Below, piece after piece: positions 10,672 through 39,416 of a stretch of DNA of 64,000 bases (the stretch's first letter is position 1; every line of letters starts with the position of its first letter). Made by a program: the position numbers and the translations under genes. The stretch is from positions 5,576,390 to 5,640,389 of the forward strand of contig NC_092110.1 of NCBI RefSeq assembly GCF_045679555.1, given 5' to 3'. Source of the DNA: Salvelinus alpinus. Lineage: Eukaryota > Chordata > Actinopteri > Salmoniformes > Salmonidae. Under the pieces are notes generated by a model. That model did not search any database and was not told where the DNA came from. It was given only the letters and a program-made list of their open reading frames with translations.

Positions 10672-12234
10672 CAGTCGTGGCCAAAAGTTTTGAGAATGAC
10701 ACAAATATACATTTTCACAAAGTCTGCTGCCTCAGTTTGTATGATGGCAATTTGCATATACTCCAGAATGTTATGATCAGATGAATTGCAATTAATTGCA
10801 AAGTCCCTCTTTGCCTTGCAAATGAACTGAATCCCCCAAAAACATTTCCACTGCATTTCAGCCCTGCCACAAAAGGACCAGCTGACATCATGTCAGTGAT
10901 TCTCTCGTTAACACAGGTGTGAGTGTTGACGAGGACAAGGCTGGAGATCACTCTGTCATGCTGATTGAGTTCGAATAACAGACTGGAAGCTTCAAAAGGA
11001 GGGTGGTGCTTGGAATCATTGTTCTTCCTCTGTCAACCATGGTTACCTGCAAGGAAACACGTGCCGTCATCAATGCTTTGCACAAAAACAGCTTCACAGG
11101 CAAGGATATTGCTGCCAGTAAGATTGCACCTAAATCAACCATTTATCGGATCATCAAGAACTTCAAGGAAAGCGGTTCAATTTTTGTGAAGAAGGCTTCA
11201 GGGTGCCCAAGAAAGTCCAGCAAGCGCCAGGACCGTCTCCTAAAGTTGATTCAGCTGCGGGATCGGGGCACCACCAGTACAGAGCTTGCTCAAGAATGGC
11301 AGCAGGCAGGTGTGAGTGTATCTGCACGCACAGTGAGGCGAAGACTTTTGGAGGATGGCCTGGTGTCAAGAAGGACAGCAAAGATGCCACTTCTCTCCAG
11401 GAAAAACATCAGGGACAGACTGATATTCTGCAAAAGGTACAGGGATTGGACTGCTGAGGACTGGGGTAAAGTCATTTTCTCTGATGAAACACCCTTTCCG
11501 ATTGTTTGGGGCATCCGGAAAAAAAGCTTGTCCAGAGAAGACAAGGTGAGCGCTACCATCAATCCTGTGTCATGCCAACAGTAAAGCATCCTGAGACCAT
11601 TCATGTGTGGGGTTGCTTCTCAGCCAAGGGAGTGGGCTCACTCACAATTTTGCCTAAGAACACAGCCATGAATAAAGAATGGTACCAACACATCCTCCGA
11701 GAGCATCTTCTCCCAACCATCCAGGAACAGTTTGGTGACGAACAATGCCCTTTCCAGCAGGATGGAGCACCTTGCCATAAGGCAAAAGTGATAACTAAGT
11801 GGCTTGGGGAACAAAACATCATATTTTGAGTTTCCATGGCCAGGAAACTCCCCAGAACTTAATCCCATTGAGAACTTGTGGTCAATCCTCAAGAGGCGGG
11901 TGGACAAACAAAAACCCACAAATTCTGACAAACTCCAAGCATTGATTATGCAAGAATGGACTACCATCAGTCAGGATGTGGCCCAGAAGTTAATTGACAG
12001 CATGCCAGGGCGGATTGCAGAGGTCTTGAAAAAGAAGGGTCAACACTGCAAAAATTGACTCTTTGCATCAACTTCATGTAATTGTCAATAAAAGCCCTTG
12101 ACACTTATGAAATGCTTGTAATTATACTTCAGTATTCCATAGTAACATCTGACAAAAATATCTAAAGACACTGAAGCAGTAAACTTTGTGGAAATTAATA
12201 TTTGTGTCATTCTCAAAACTTTTGGCCACGACTG
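10672..12234 (+). mobile_element. Full-length Tc1-like transposon, third family
   Basis: Inverted ends CAGTCGTGGCCAAAAGTTTT (left, after TA 10670-10671) and AAAACTTTTGGCCACGACTG (right) are exact over at least 20 bases. The 1.56-kb length and the single transposase gene inside fit a complete Tc1 element. The right flank reads AA where TA is expected, so one target base has mutated. Confidence 0.93.
11041..12058 (+). pseudogene. Tc1 transposase, broken by two frameshifts
   Basis: DD34E transposase. The likely start is ATG 11041 (MVTCKETRAVINALHK); an in-frame ATG lies upstream at 11003. The parts are an N-terminal helix-turn-helix (SKIAPKSTIYRIIKNFKE), the first catalytic residue in VIFSDETPF, the second in FQQDGAPCHKAK and the third in [11 protein letters not shown]. 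Frameshifts near 11510-11530 and near 11815-11828 move the frame out and back. All catalytic motifs survive in separate frames, so the gene was lost by small indels, not deletion. Confidence 0.9.
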
Positions 12235-12299
12235 AACATTGAATTAGTGTAATAACTTAACAAATATTTCATTTCAATAGGTTTATTTAGTCTCTCTTG

Positions 12300-12800
12300 C
12301 GCAATCATAGGCCTGGTTTATGTGAGTTGTTCTGTATAGTCACAAGGGTAGACCTAGTTTATCAGAGTATTGAGACATAACCGCAGGTGTAAACCTGGTT
12401 TGTATCGTTATTTGTGCTGATATATGCAGGTGTAGATCTAGTTAATATTAGTATTGGGACTCAGTCAAAGGTGTACACCTGGTTCGTAGGACTACTGGAG
12501 TTGAGGTGATGTGGTAGACCTGGTTGACATCTTATGGGCATTCAGGCTTGGGCACATTTAGACCTGGTCTGTATGAATATTGGGGCTGAAAGGCAGAAGT
12601 ACGCCTATTTTTATGACAATTTGGGGGGACATGTAGCAGTAGACCAGTTTAAAAGAAATCTATATTGGGTTACATGTGCAGGTGTACACAAGTTTAGACC
12701 TGGTTTTCATGAATGTTGAGGCTTGAGCACTGGGGTGGACCTGTTTTATATGCCCGTGGGTTTATCTGGTTTATATGAGTAATGGGGTGTAGGGATACAC
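12300..12800. repeat. Degenerate minisatellite, ~42-bp unit
   Basis: The word AGACCTGGTTTATATGAGT and variants recur near 12311, 12352, 12393, 12436, 12477, 12518, 12561, 12603, 12644, 12697, 12738 and 12768, a step of 41-43 bases for most copies. Copies have diverged strongly, so the array is old. Traces may continue to about 13200. Confidence 0.7.
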
Positions 12801-13631
12801 AATGTTCATACAGGTAATGAGTCCAGATTGACGTTTATAGCCCATTCAAATCATTTCTGGCAACAAGTTTGTGGTAGGAAAAAAGTAAATGGGGATGTGG
12901 CACATGTGTTATACCACTGTACTCTGAGTTTATCTATGAAATGATTGGCATATACAGGTCAGAGCTGGGATTAAGATATGCAAATAACAGGGTTGGGGTG
13001 TACAGTGAATAGCTGGATACAGGTTACTGTTGGTGACTTGAGGAATACAGGCTAAGGAAAGTGGGTAACAGGGCTGAGATAGGCAAGTAAGAGGGATGTG
13101 GTGTATTGGCAAAGGAACTGGGGTCTATGAGTAAGAAATAGGGCATTTAAGGGTAGGATATGGATGTATCGGTACTTGATTGTATCAATATTAAGGTATT
13201 GGCAAGTGGGTGTTAGGGCATTGGGCTAACAGCAACATGTATTACATGTTAGGGTTACTAATGGCACAATATTTTCATAGTGGCATGTCTGGGACTATTA
13301 TTATTATTATTTTTTACAAATGGGTTAAGTTGCTTGCTCCTGGGTAAGTTGTAACAACACTAATTACTGAGAGGGTTGTTAAAGATTGTTACATTACAAG
13401 TACAATGTAACTAAAAGGGTTATAACTAATGTTCTCCTGTCTCCTAATTTCTCCTGGTTTGCCAGAGTGAGCTCTCTGCTACTTTTGAAGTGTTGATACA
13501 TTTTATGAGCACCACCAGCACGGTGAATGGGAAAATGGATTTAAAGGGAACTCCCTCTGCTGGTGATTTGCTGAAAGTTCAACCCTACAGAAGGAGTGTG
13601 ATTGGTTAATGACCTATAATGTCAACATATA
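12801..13631. other. Intergenic sequence, no gene seen
   Basis: TG- and GGTA-rich text, possibly further decayed copies of the minisatellite. There is a short ATT repeat near 13296-13312. No coding frame looks real. Confidence 0.4.
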
Positions 13632-13633
13632 TA

Positions 13634-15255
<1,622 letters not shown>

Positions 15256-15599
15256 TATGTATAAAATTGATAATTTCTTTACAAGTAACAGAGAGCCCTC
15301 TCTGTAAATGTGATTTGTTTGAAGAGTATATTGTTTAAAAAAATAAGCTAAATAAATAAGACTAATTTTGAGATATTAATGATAATATTTTTCATGCTGA
15401 ATAAAATAACGTTTTTCTCCAGAATATAGACATACTGTCTATTTTAGAGCACACTATAAGGACTATAATGACACCAAGATGTTGTCTGTTCCATGTACGG
15501 TTCATGGATCATAGTCTAACAGGAGGCATGAGTAAGGATGAGTAAGGATGATGTTTGGATGTTCATCATTGATTACTAATTCCAGACCTGTGTCTATAA
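15256..15599. other. AT-rich spacer
   Basis: Between the Tc1 element and the Ty3/Gypsy fragment. One 11-base direct repeat (GAGTAAGGATG twice, near 15530-15550); nothing else seen. Confidence 0.4.
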
Positions 15600-15877
15600 A
15601 TTCATACGGGCCGTGAGGTGGCAGAAGGCGAGCGCCGACCGCCACCGCAGTGAGGCCCCGGTGTTCGCACCGGAGGACCGGATCTGGCTCTCGACCCGAA
15701 ACCTGCCCCTTCGCCTGCCCTGCCGGAAGCTGGGTCCGTGGTTTGTGGGGCCATTTAAAGTCCAGAGGAGACTGAACGAGGTATGCTACAGGTTACAGCT
15801 TCCCCCAGATTACCGTATTAATCCCTCATTCCATGTATCTCTCCTCAGGCCGGTGGTGGCTGGTCCACTCCAGGTAC
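15600..15877 (+). pseudogene. Ty3/Gypsy pol C-terminus (integrase end)
   Basis: The frame reads [20 protein letters not shown], then [20 protein letters not shown], then [20 protein letters not shown] and [13 protein letters not shown]. This is the C-terminal GPY/F-type region of Ty3/Gypsy integrase. It starts abruptly at 15600, so everything upstream in pol and gag is missing. An LTR begins directly after it at 15878. Confidence 0.88.
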
Positions 15878-16195
15878 TGTCACGACTTCCGCCGAAGTCG
15901 GTCCCTCTCCTTGTTCGGGCGGTGTTCAGCGGTCGACGTCACCGGCCTTCTAGCCATCGCCGATCCACTTTTCATGTTCCATTTGTTTTGTCTTTGTCTT
16001 ACACACCTGGTTTCAATCCCCCAATTACTTGTTCATTATTTACCCTCTGTTCCCCCATGTTTGTTTGTGAGTAATTGTTTGTATGTAAGACGATCCGTTA
16101 TGTGGGCTCGCTTTATTGTATTATATTTGTCTATTTTGAGTAAATTACGTTTATTTACTCATATCTGCTGTCCTGCGCAAGCTACACACAGACCA
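15878..16195 (+). mobile_element. 3' LTR of the Ty3/Gypsy fragment
   Basis: Begins TGTCACGACTTCCGCCGAAG immediately after the pol remnant, as a 3' LTR should. It contains the CT-rich and TTTATTTACTC segments typical of the 3' part. The end near 16195 is uncertain because another LTR-like piece on the opposite strand adjoins. Confidence 0.75.
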
Positions 16196-16457
16196 AAGTT
16201 TGTTTGGGACGAAGACCAAACAAACACGTAACAAAACACAGGGTTGAAACCAAAACAAAAGAGCGAGGAGTACCTTGAATAAATAACACACGCACACAGT
16301 GATTAACGCACGGAATCCACAAGGGCACGAAAGCCCAAAACACACAGCGCAGGTACTCCCACCACCAATGGACAAAGATCACACTTATACAATTACTAAT
16401 CAATGGGAATAGGGACCAGGTGTGCGTAATGACACAGTTCCGGAGGGATCCGTGACA
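16196..16457 (-). mobile_element. LTR-like fragment, opposite strand
   Basis: On the minus strand this begins TGTCACGGATCCCTCCGGAA near 16457 and runs to AACAAACTTTGGTCTG. It has the TGTCACG start shared by salmonid Gypsy LTRs, but its 3' end runs into the LTR before it and no target duplication is visible. Confidence 0.5.
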
Positions 16458-16864
16458 CCTATAGCTGATGGTCCACTCTACGGACCCTCCAAAAGACGTG
16501 TTACATTTGTGGCAGCGGTGTTTGTTTTTCCATTTTTATAACTAAAAAGAGCCTAAAATGTCTTTTGTCATGATTTTAAAAAAAATGGGTGTGATACAAA
16601 TGTAAAATGCATGTTAAACATCCCTTCTCCCAATTACGTTATTATGTGAGATTTGCCAGAACAATACAGTATGTGATACCAAAAGTATTTTCGGACTATG
16701 CTCACATGGAATTGCCCTTTAATTTAAAGTGATGTATTTCAGAGGGAACTTGCGAACTGTAATGATCACACATGGTGCACTAGCTCCCTGTGGTTCAGTC
16801 TCTAACCTTTGTGTAGTATCTGTTTCTCACACTCTTTCCTTCTTTCTCTGTTTGAGTGTGTCCA
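16458..16864. other. Intergenic sequence, no feature seen
   Basis: AT-rich, no open frame of interest, leading into a CT microsatellite. Confidence 0.4.
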
Positions 16865-16865
16865 T

Positions 16866-16868
16866 TTC

Positions 16869-16902
<34 letters not shown>

Positions 16903-16932
16903 CTCTCTCTCTTCTCTCTCTCTTTTCTCTCT

Positions 16933-16972
<40 letters not shown>

Positions 16973-16974
16973 AA
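16866..16974. repeat. (CT)n microsatellite
   Basis: About 110 bases of CTCT with a few TT and G interruptions. It creates spurious Ser/Leu-rich and Arg/Glu-rich open frames on the two strands. Confidence 0.97.
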
Positions 16975-17639
16975 CCCACTGCCCAGAAGAGGTCACACAC
17001 TCTGCTAACAGGAAGCATCTGCTCCGCTACGCTCTTGCGTTACATAAACAAAAAGAGGAAAATCATTTGTTCAGATTTCAGTTAGATTTTCAGTGACAGC
17101 TCATTCAAAAACAATCAAAGTAATCGCACTGGCTGAAACTCCAAAAAGTTCTACACCATCATTTGGCGAAGATTTAAATGAACTGCAGCCTACATTACAA
17201 ACACAAGACACCTATGGCCAGGGATCTGTTTAGTCATTGATTTCCCAATACAGTATGCAGTTCATAGACATACGCAACTTGGGAATATGTTGCACGTGTT
17301 TGGTCAGAAGTAAGGATTGAGATGAGGAGTAGAAAAGATGTACATTGAATTGCTTCGTTATATTATAGTGAAACGTTGTAGATAGAGTGAACAATTCAGT
17401 TGGGTTCCAGGCTAGATAGAGAAGGGGGAATGCCATTGTGCACTAGCAGTGAAACCCTGCATACCCTGCATTTCACTACAGTTTCAAGTCTAGATCCAGG
17501 TTATAAAAGAAGGGGGGAATAAGAATGGCATTGTGCAGTGTGTGTGCTAGCAGCTGTGAAACCGACCACATGCTATACTACCCTACATTCCCCGTGTCTG
17601 GATCTGGGTTTGAGGGGGGATTAAAGGGGTCGGCATCTG

Positions 17640-17997
17640 GATCTGTTTAAGCTAAAACACGCCTTCTTCTTCGTGCTAAACCCAATCAAGACGTAACGCT
17701 GTATTATAGTTTTAGTTTCCAAACTCCTTACAGAGAAAATAAGAAAAAGCCAGATGTGACTGTTGAGGAACTAAGAGTGAGAGAGAGAGAGAGAGAAGTG
17801 GGACAAGAAGAGAAGAGAGGGTAGGTATAGAACTAAAACTGACATACCTGAAGGATAGCTGTGTGAAGGGGGGAGGAGTGGAGGAGAGGACAGAGGAAGG
17901 GGAGGGCAGACTGACCACCCTGAACTACCTCTTCTTGACAGCACTGCAGTTCACAGAGACAGGAAGTAGAGACACACAGAAAGAGGGGAGGGGGAAC

Positions 17998-18041
<44 letters not shown>

Positions 18042-18322
18042 CAGAGAGAGAAGAATACTTTTCCTGTCACCTAACTTCTTGCAAACTGTGCTGGACTGGA
18101 GCATGAGAAATACAGATTTAGGGTAGGAACACATTGTGAAATAGAAAAGATAGAAGAAGGATATTGGCGAAAAGAGAGAAGGACTTGGAGTTCTCAGTCT
18201 ACCAACATGGATTGTTCCAGTAGAGTTGTGTGTGACTGCGGCAGGGATAGGTTTGGCGTCCAAACAAAATAATTATGAATACAGCTGTTCTCGCTAAGGA
18301 AACCGGAGCATTTGCTGACTGG
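17640..18322 (+). other. Candidate 5' region and first exon of rin3
   Basis: The segment ahead of rin3 is rich in GA (17778-17797 and 18001-18050) and ends with a possible short coding exon: ATG 18275 (MNTAVLAKETGAFADW), followed at 18323 by a GTATGT splice donor. Joined to the acceptor at 19497-19498 it would meet a stop in the phase shown. It is therefore either a 5' UTR exon or not an exon. Only a transcript can settle this. Confidence 0.25.
18000..18050. repeat. (GA)n microsatellite
   Basis: About 50 bases of GAGA with GACAGA interruptions, in the candidate 5' region of rin3. Confidence 0.95.
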
Positions 18323-18964
18323 GTATGTACAAACAATCTGTTGTAGAACTAGAAGATCTGCTGGGTCTGTAGAAACAATCTGTTCTTGAAGGCCAAACTA
18401 AATGGACAGACGTTTAGTCTATGCAACTCGGGGCTCAAGGCCTCGCCCTCTTTTCTTTTCTAAACCTAAGAGAAGACACTAATTCAGCAACCGTTTTGGT
18501 TGTGTACCTCTATTTGAACAATCCTAACTTTGCTAAAGTTTTTGAAAAGCTTGTGTCAAAGATAGCCCGCCCTTGGCCACATGATTGTTTTAAAGCAAAC
18601 ATATGATGTATGAATAGTATTTGATACATGCACAAAGCTTTCTAAGATATGATTAATTTAGGACTGCCTGCCAAGAGGTTGGGGTGGGGGATCCAGATGA
18701 AAACGAGAAGAGAGCAGCTTCAGGGGAAAATGTATTTGCTGAGATGTGGGAAAATGTTCCTAACTGGAGAGGAGGATTGCAGACTGGCATGCATGAGTCA
18801 TGGTTGACATGTTTTTTCATGATCTCTCCACTACCTTTGAGACTACTGAAAACGTTGTTCTTGGATCTCTTTGCATTTTTAACTGTTAGCCACAGATATT
18901 TCCCAAGTATTTCAGGCGTAGGTGCGTTATGTACTGCACATGTGACTAATAATCAGCACATGCG

Positions 18965-19394
18965 GTGGTGTAAAGTACTTGAGGAAAAATACTTTAAAGG
19001 ACTACTTAAAGTAGTTTCTTTGGGTATCTGTACTTTACTTTTTGTATTTTTGACAACATTTCCTATAGAAATTAATGTACTTTTTACTCCATGCATTTTC
19101 CCTGACACCCAAAAGTACTCATTACATTTTGAATGCTTAGCAGGACATGATGGTCCAATTTACACACTTATCAAGAGAACATCCCTGGTCATCCCTACTG
19201 CTTCTGATCTGGTGGACTCACTAAACACACATGCTTCGTTTGTAAATTATGTCTGAGTGTGCCCCTGGCTACCCCTGTTTGCTTGATATAAGGAACTTGA
19301 AAAATATTTTTTACTTTGACACTTAAGTATATTTTAGCAATTACATTTACTTTCACTCAAGTATGACAATTACATGTAGGTACTTTTTGCACCA
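18965..19394. mobile_element. Non-autonomous TIR element, salmonid repeat
   Basis: The ends are inverted: GTGGTGTAAAGTACTTG at the left and GGTACTTTTTGCACCA at the right. The interior (GACACCCAAAAGTACTC, CTGGTCATCCCTACTGCTTC) is a common salmonid repeat recognised from memory. A 190-codon open frame across it (18684-19256) is not a gene. It lies in the presumed first intron of rin3. Confidence 0.7.
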
Positions 19395-19503
19395 ATGAGT
19401 AGATGATATACACAGCCATTGGTAATATAACCATACTTTACTCATGGCTAAGGGACATTAGTAAGGAAATCTAATCTCTTCCTCACTTCTCTCCATAGGG
19501 TGA

Positions 19504-19625
19504 ATGCTGAGCCTCGCTCCCCACCTAGAACCCCCCCTCACCCCTAACTTATCCTCAGGGTCAACAGCACCGTTCCCTCCACCGTTCCCTCCACCTAGAC
19601 CCCCCTCTCCTCAGGACCACCCCTG

Positions 19626-19626
<1 letters not shown>
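19504..19626 (+). CDS. 40-codon upstream ORF ending on the rin3 start
   Basis: An ATG at 19504 opens a 40-residue Pro-rich frame (start MLSLAPHLEPPLTP) whose TGA stop overlaps the ATG of the main rin3 frame in the string TGATG (19624-19628). A splice acceptor (CTCCATAG) ends at 19498. The composition equals that of the protein downstream. It may be a genuine upstream ORF, the remnant of a continuous frame broken by a one-base shift in a C run, or an assembly error. Confidence 0.35.
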
Positions 19627-35770
<16,144 letters not shown>

Positions 35771-36224
35771 TATTAAGGTGTGTGGTGCGTGCATGCATGG
35801 CCTAGACGAAGCTCAAATGATTGAGGAGCTGCTCAAGGGAATGCAATGGCATCCTCCTCAACCATAACAGACATTTTAAACGAGACGTGGATTTTTTTCT
35901 TTAGTGGCGCAAAATGGACTGAACTCCAAGATGGACAGGATAGTTCTGCCAAAACATACAATCTTCAATACAATACAATCTTCAGGTTTGAGAACATGTG
36001 GAGCCTTTGTGAAAGAAGAGAACCATCACCTCACCTCGGACCTCAGGTCTAAATTTCACTCAAGTTTACTTTGGCTTCTGTATGACTTCTACGCTGACTC
36101 ATCTTGCTCAGTGAGTCTCTGCAAGGTTGACCAAAGCTGCAGCGATAAAGGGATATTGTCCTCCTCTAGTTTGAAAGGGTACAATGGCATGGATAATTAA
36201 AAGATAAAGGATCAGGACAAGGAG

Positions 36225-36325
36225 ACTCGGTTTGCATCCCAAATGGCACCCTATTCCCTACATAGTGCACTATTTTTGACCGGGGGACCATTAGGGCACT
36301 ATGTATGGAATAGGGTCTAATTTGG
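36225..36325. repeat. Palindromic short repeat within rin3 3' UTR
   Basis: CCCAAATGGCACCCTATTCC at the left and GGAATAGGGTCTAATTTGGG at the right are inverted copies enclosing CTACATAGTGCACTA and its counterpart. This is a well-known salmonid repeat and would fold into a hairpin in rin3 mRNA. Confidence 0.8.
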
Positions 36326-36718
36326 GCCGACCATGTATCCTGTCTGGTCGGTGTTCATTTTCATATTTAACAGACTTTACGCTTCTTCAATAGTTCAGAC
36401 AGACAATGAGCTGTTCAATGGATTTGCTAATTGAATTTTGCATGACAATATCCTTGCAAATATTATCTGAGTGGGTTTATATGCTCAAGACAGACTGCTA
36501 CTCTCTGTATATCCATATTTGCTCTGCTGGATTTGTATACTCTTGCAGCCGTGCTGTGGATCGGTTTCGTCAATGTCCTGAAAGAACCGTTGATGTCTCA
36601 TTCTAGAAGGTATCTGTTACAATACCATCCATTAAGGTCAAACGCAATTCCCTTAAGTCTACCAGGCGCTCATGGTTTACATTGGTTAATGGTGCTAAGC
36701 CATATTATACTGTAATGA

Positions 36719-36724
36719 ATTAAA
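36719..36724 (+). terminator. Poly(A) signal ATTAAA (rin3)
   Basis: ATTAAA followed about 25 bases later by a GT-rich stretch (CGTGTGTTGTGTCTTTT), the layout of a cleavage and polyadenylation site. Confidence 0.6.
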
Positions 36725-36745
36725 CTGTCACCATGACTTTATATA

Positions 36746-38430
36746 ACGTGTGTTGTGTCTTTTATTGTTTTCCACATTTGATAAGTGAATTGTGTCGTTT
36801 TTCATAGGCAAACTGTTTTATGTGGACGTATCAGGAGAAGAAATGCTGGATATACATTTTTTGATCCTTTCAGAAATTCCATTGTGGTATCAATAGAATG
36901 GATACACACTGAATAACAAAATCCCTAATTTACCCGTGTAGAATTCTGTGGAAAATTATGTTATATTGAGTTGCTTTCCAAAAAATCGTAATGAAGTGAA
37001 ATATTGTCTTACAAAAGGAGACAGGACAAGGATATATCAGGTTATTTGTGTTGGTGAGTGTATGTGTGGGTTCTTTCCGTCTGTGACGTTTTGGGGGTAC
37101 AAAGAAATGAGGGGGTGTGTTGTCTGTATGTCAGATGGAGAGCGGGAGAGATAAAGAGGGGGAGAGATGGAGAGATGAGGAGAGAGGGAGATGGAGAGTA
37201 CGCTCGATGACGTCTAAGAGGTTATCAGTTTGCACACGTAACAGAGTCCTTAATTGAAACAATAACAAAGCGTCACCCCGCCTCTGTTTTGCTAACAAGC
37301 TGAGGGATGGCACTGGAGAAATGTAACCACTCTCAAATTCATAGACAGAGCTATGGATGCAAGGACTGACCATCCATGATGTCATAAGTATAGTTGTAAC
37401 CATGTTTTGAGGCTACACAGTGTTTGTTTACATGTACAGTGTTTATAACCAAATGGAGTAAAACAAGCTCCTATTTAGGGTTCGGATGGGGTTTGACAAC
37501 CGATTTGAGCTCATGAAGCATTTATACGTTAATTTCTTCAAGAATCAATGGGTATTATATCATTGATTTAAAGTCCAAAAAATGGATATAGCAACTAAGG
37601 ATTTTAGCTTTAAGAACTTACCGAAAGCGCACTCCACAGCTAGCTCGAAATGTCGCCAATGGAACTATCAAATTAAAACTTTTTTTTTACAGCTTAATTG
37701 GTTGGTAGGAGGAGAGGCGGGGACAGTGGAGGAAGCTGCACTGTTAGCAGCACACCGACGTCATTTCCACCGGTTGAATCCCTATTTGCATAAAGTGTAC
37801 AAGGTGATGATGCAATATGTTAGTTCTTTGTTTGGATCCTCCATGCGATGCAGCGCAGAGATTTAGAGACGACATGGTTTCAGAATCATTGTATTACGCA
37901 ATGCCACCCTGTAATCTTCTCGAAGTGTCTTTTTGTTGTTCTCCATTTGGAAATGTTTATTTGAATTTGATCGGATGAAGCGAACAACAGTGAGGAAGGA
38001 GACAGCACGGAGAAGCTCACAGCGAATAGAATCATGGGTGATTAAAAAGAGGAGGAAAAAGAGCGACAAATAAGAAAGAGGTCGAGGTTAAGGCTATGTG
38101 AGCGTCATAAGAGTGTGTGTTGAAACGAGGTGATCTCACTTACTTATCCTTCTTCTTTCCCCCTTTCCTCTTCTCTCTTTTTCAGGACTACATTTTTTCC
38201 TGCCAGGCCCTTAGTTACTTCTGTAACAATGACACTATCTTAGCCCTGCTCTGCTCGACACGACATTGTAAGGACGTTTTAGAATAGTGTGACCCCAGCG
38301 TGTCTTTGTAAGGCGGCCTCTCGTTTACTACCTACCCCTCATCACGTTGCTTCTCTTGGCTTCCCTCGCTCCCCCTACATCTCGCAATCTTCCACATTCC
38401 ACATCTCTTTCTGTCATGATCTCCCCCTTG
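36746..38430. other. Intergenic, no gene seen
   Basis: AT-rich. A GA-rich patch lies at 37136-37200. Open frames such as 37582-37866 lack any recognised domain. The stretch 38280-38430 looks like unrelated single-copy or old repeat sequence abutting the truncated transposon. Confidence 0.45.
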
Positions 38431-39258
38431 CTCGCACACACTTTTTCAGTTCTGCCCACACATTTTCTATAGGATTGAGCTCAGGGATTTATGATGGCCA
38501 CTCCAATACCTTGACTTTGTTGTCCTTCCTAGAAGTATGCTTGGGGTCATTGTCCATTTGGAAGACCCATTTGCGACCAAGCTTTAACTTCCTGAATGAT
38601 GTCTTGAGATGTTACTTCAATATATCCACATCATTCCTCATGATGCCATCTATTTTGTGACGTGCACCAGTCCCTCCTGCAGCAGCGCACCCCCACAACA
38701 TGATGCTGCCACTCCCATGCTTCACGGTTGGGATGGTGTTCTTCGGCTTGCAAGCCTCCCCCTTTTTCCTCCAAACATAACGATGGTCATTATGGCCAAA
38801 CAGACATTTCTCCAAAAAGTACAATCTTTGTCCCTATGTGTATTTGCAAACCGTAGTCTGGCTTTTTTATGGCGGTTTTGGAGCAGTGGCTTCTTACTTG
38901 CTGAGCGGCCTTTCAGGTTATGTCGATATAGGACTCGTTTTACTGTGGATATAGATACTTTTGTACCTGTTTCCTCCAGCATCTTCACAAGGTTCTTTCC
39001 TGTTCTGGGATTGATTTGCACTTTTCGCACCAAAGTACGTTCATCTCTAAGAGACAGAACGCGTTTCCTTCCTGAGCGGTATGACGGCTGCGTGATCCCA
39101 TGGTGTTTATACTTGCGTACTATTGTTTGTACAGATGAACGTGGTACCTTCAGGCGTTTGACAATTGCTCCCAAGGATGAACCAGACTTGTGGAGGTCTA
39201 CAATTTTTTTTCTGATGTCTTGGCTGATTTCTATTGATTTTCTCATTATGTCAAGCAA
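38431..39258 (-). pseudogene. Sleeping Beauty-type transposase lacking catalytic DETKIE
   Basis: N-terminus from about 39246: MRKSIEISQDIRKKIVDLHK, then SSLGAIVKRLKVPRSS, KHHGITQPSYRSGRKRVLSL, KVQINPRTGKNLVKMLEETG and RFANTHRDKDCTFWRNV. At 38810 a deletion of about 26 bases joins RNV to [15 protein letters not shown] in another frame. This removes the WSDETKIE segment with the first catalytic Asp; the other Sleeping Beauty-type copy still has [14 protein letters not shown] second shift lies near 38630, and the C-terminus is cut off near 38430. Confidence 0.9.
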
Positions 39259-39416
39259 AGAGGCACTGAGTTTGAAGGTCGGCCTTGAAATACATCCACA
39301 GGTACACCTCCAATTAACTCAAATTATGTTAATTAGCATACCAGAAGCTTCTAAAGCCATGACATTTTCTGGAATTTTCCAAGCTGTTTAAAAGCACAGC
39401 CAACTTAGTGTATGTA

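Larger units (their letters stand above)
35771..36745 (+). other. rin3 3' UTR
   Basis: Follows the stop codon and ends at a plausible polyadenylation site. It includes a palindromic salmonid repeat at 36225-36325. Several short open frames occur, none convincing. No transcript evidence. Confidence 0.6.

Noticed and set aside
16800-17096. Ser/Leu-rich and Arg/Glu-rich frames
   Set aside because: Generated by the (CT)n microsatellite; the same holds for 48352-48689 and 17863-18263.
18684-19256. 190-codon open frame upstream of rin3
   Set aside because: Mostly covers a salmonid TIR repeat; no domain, and the sequence matches non-coding repeat text.
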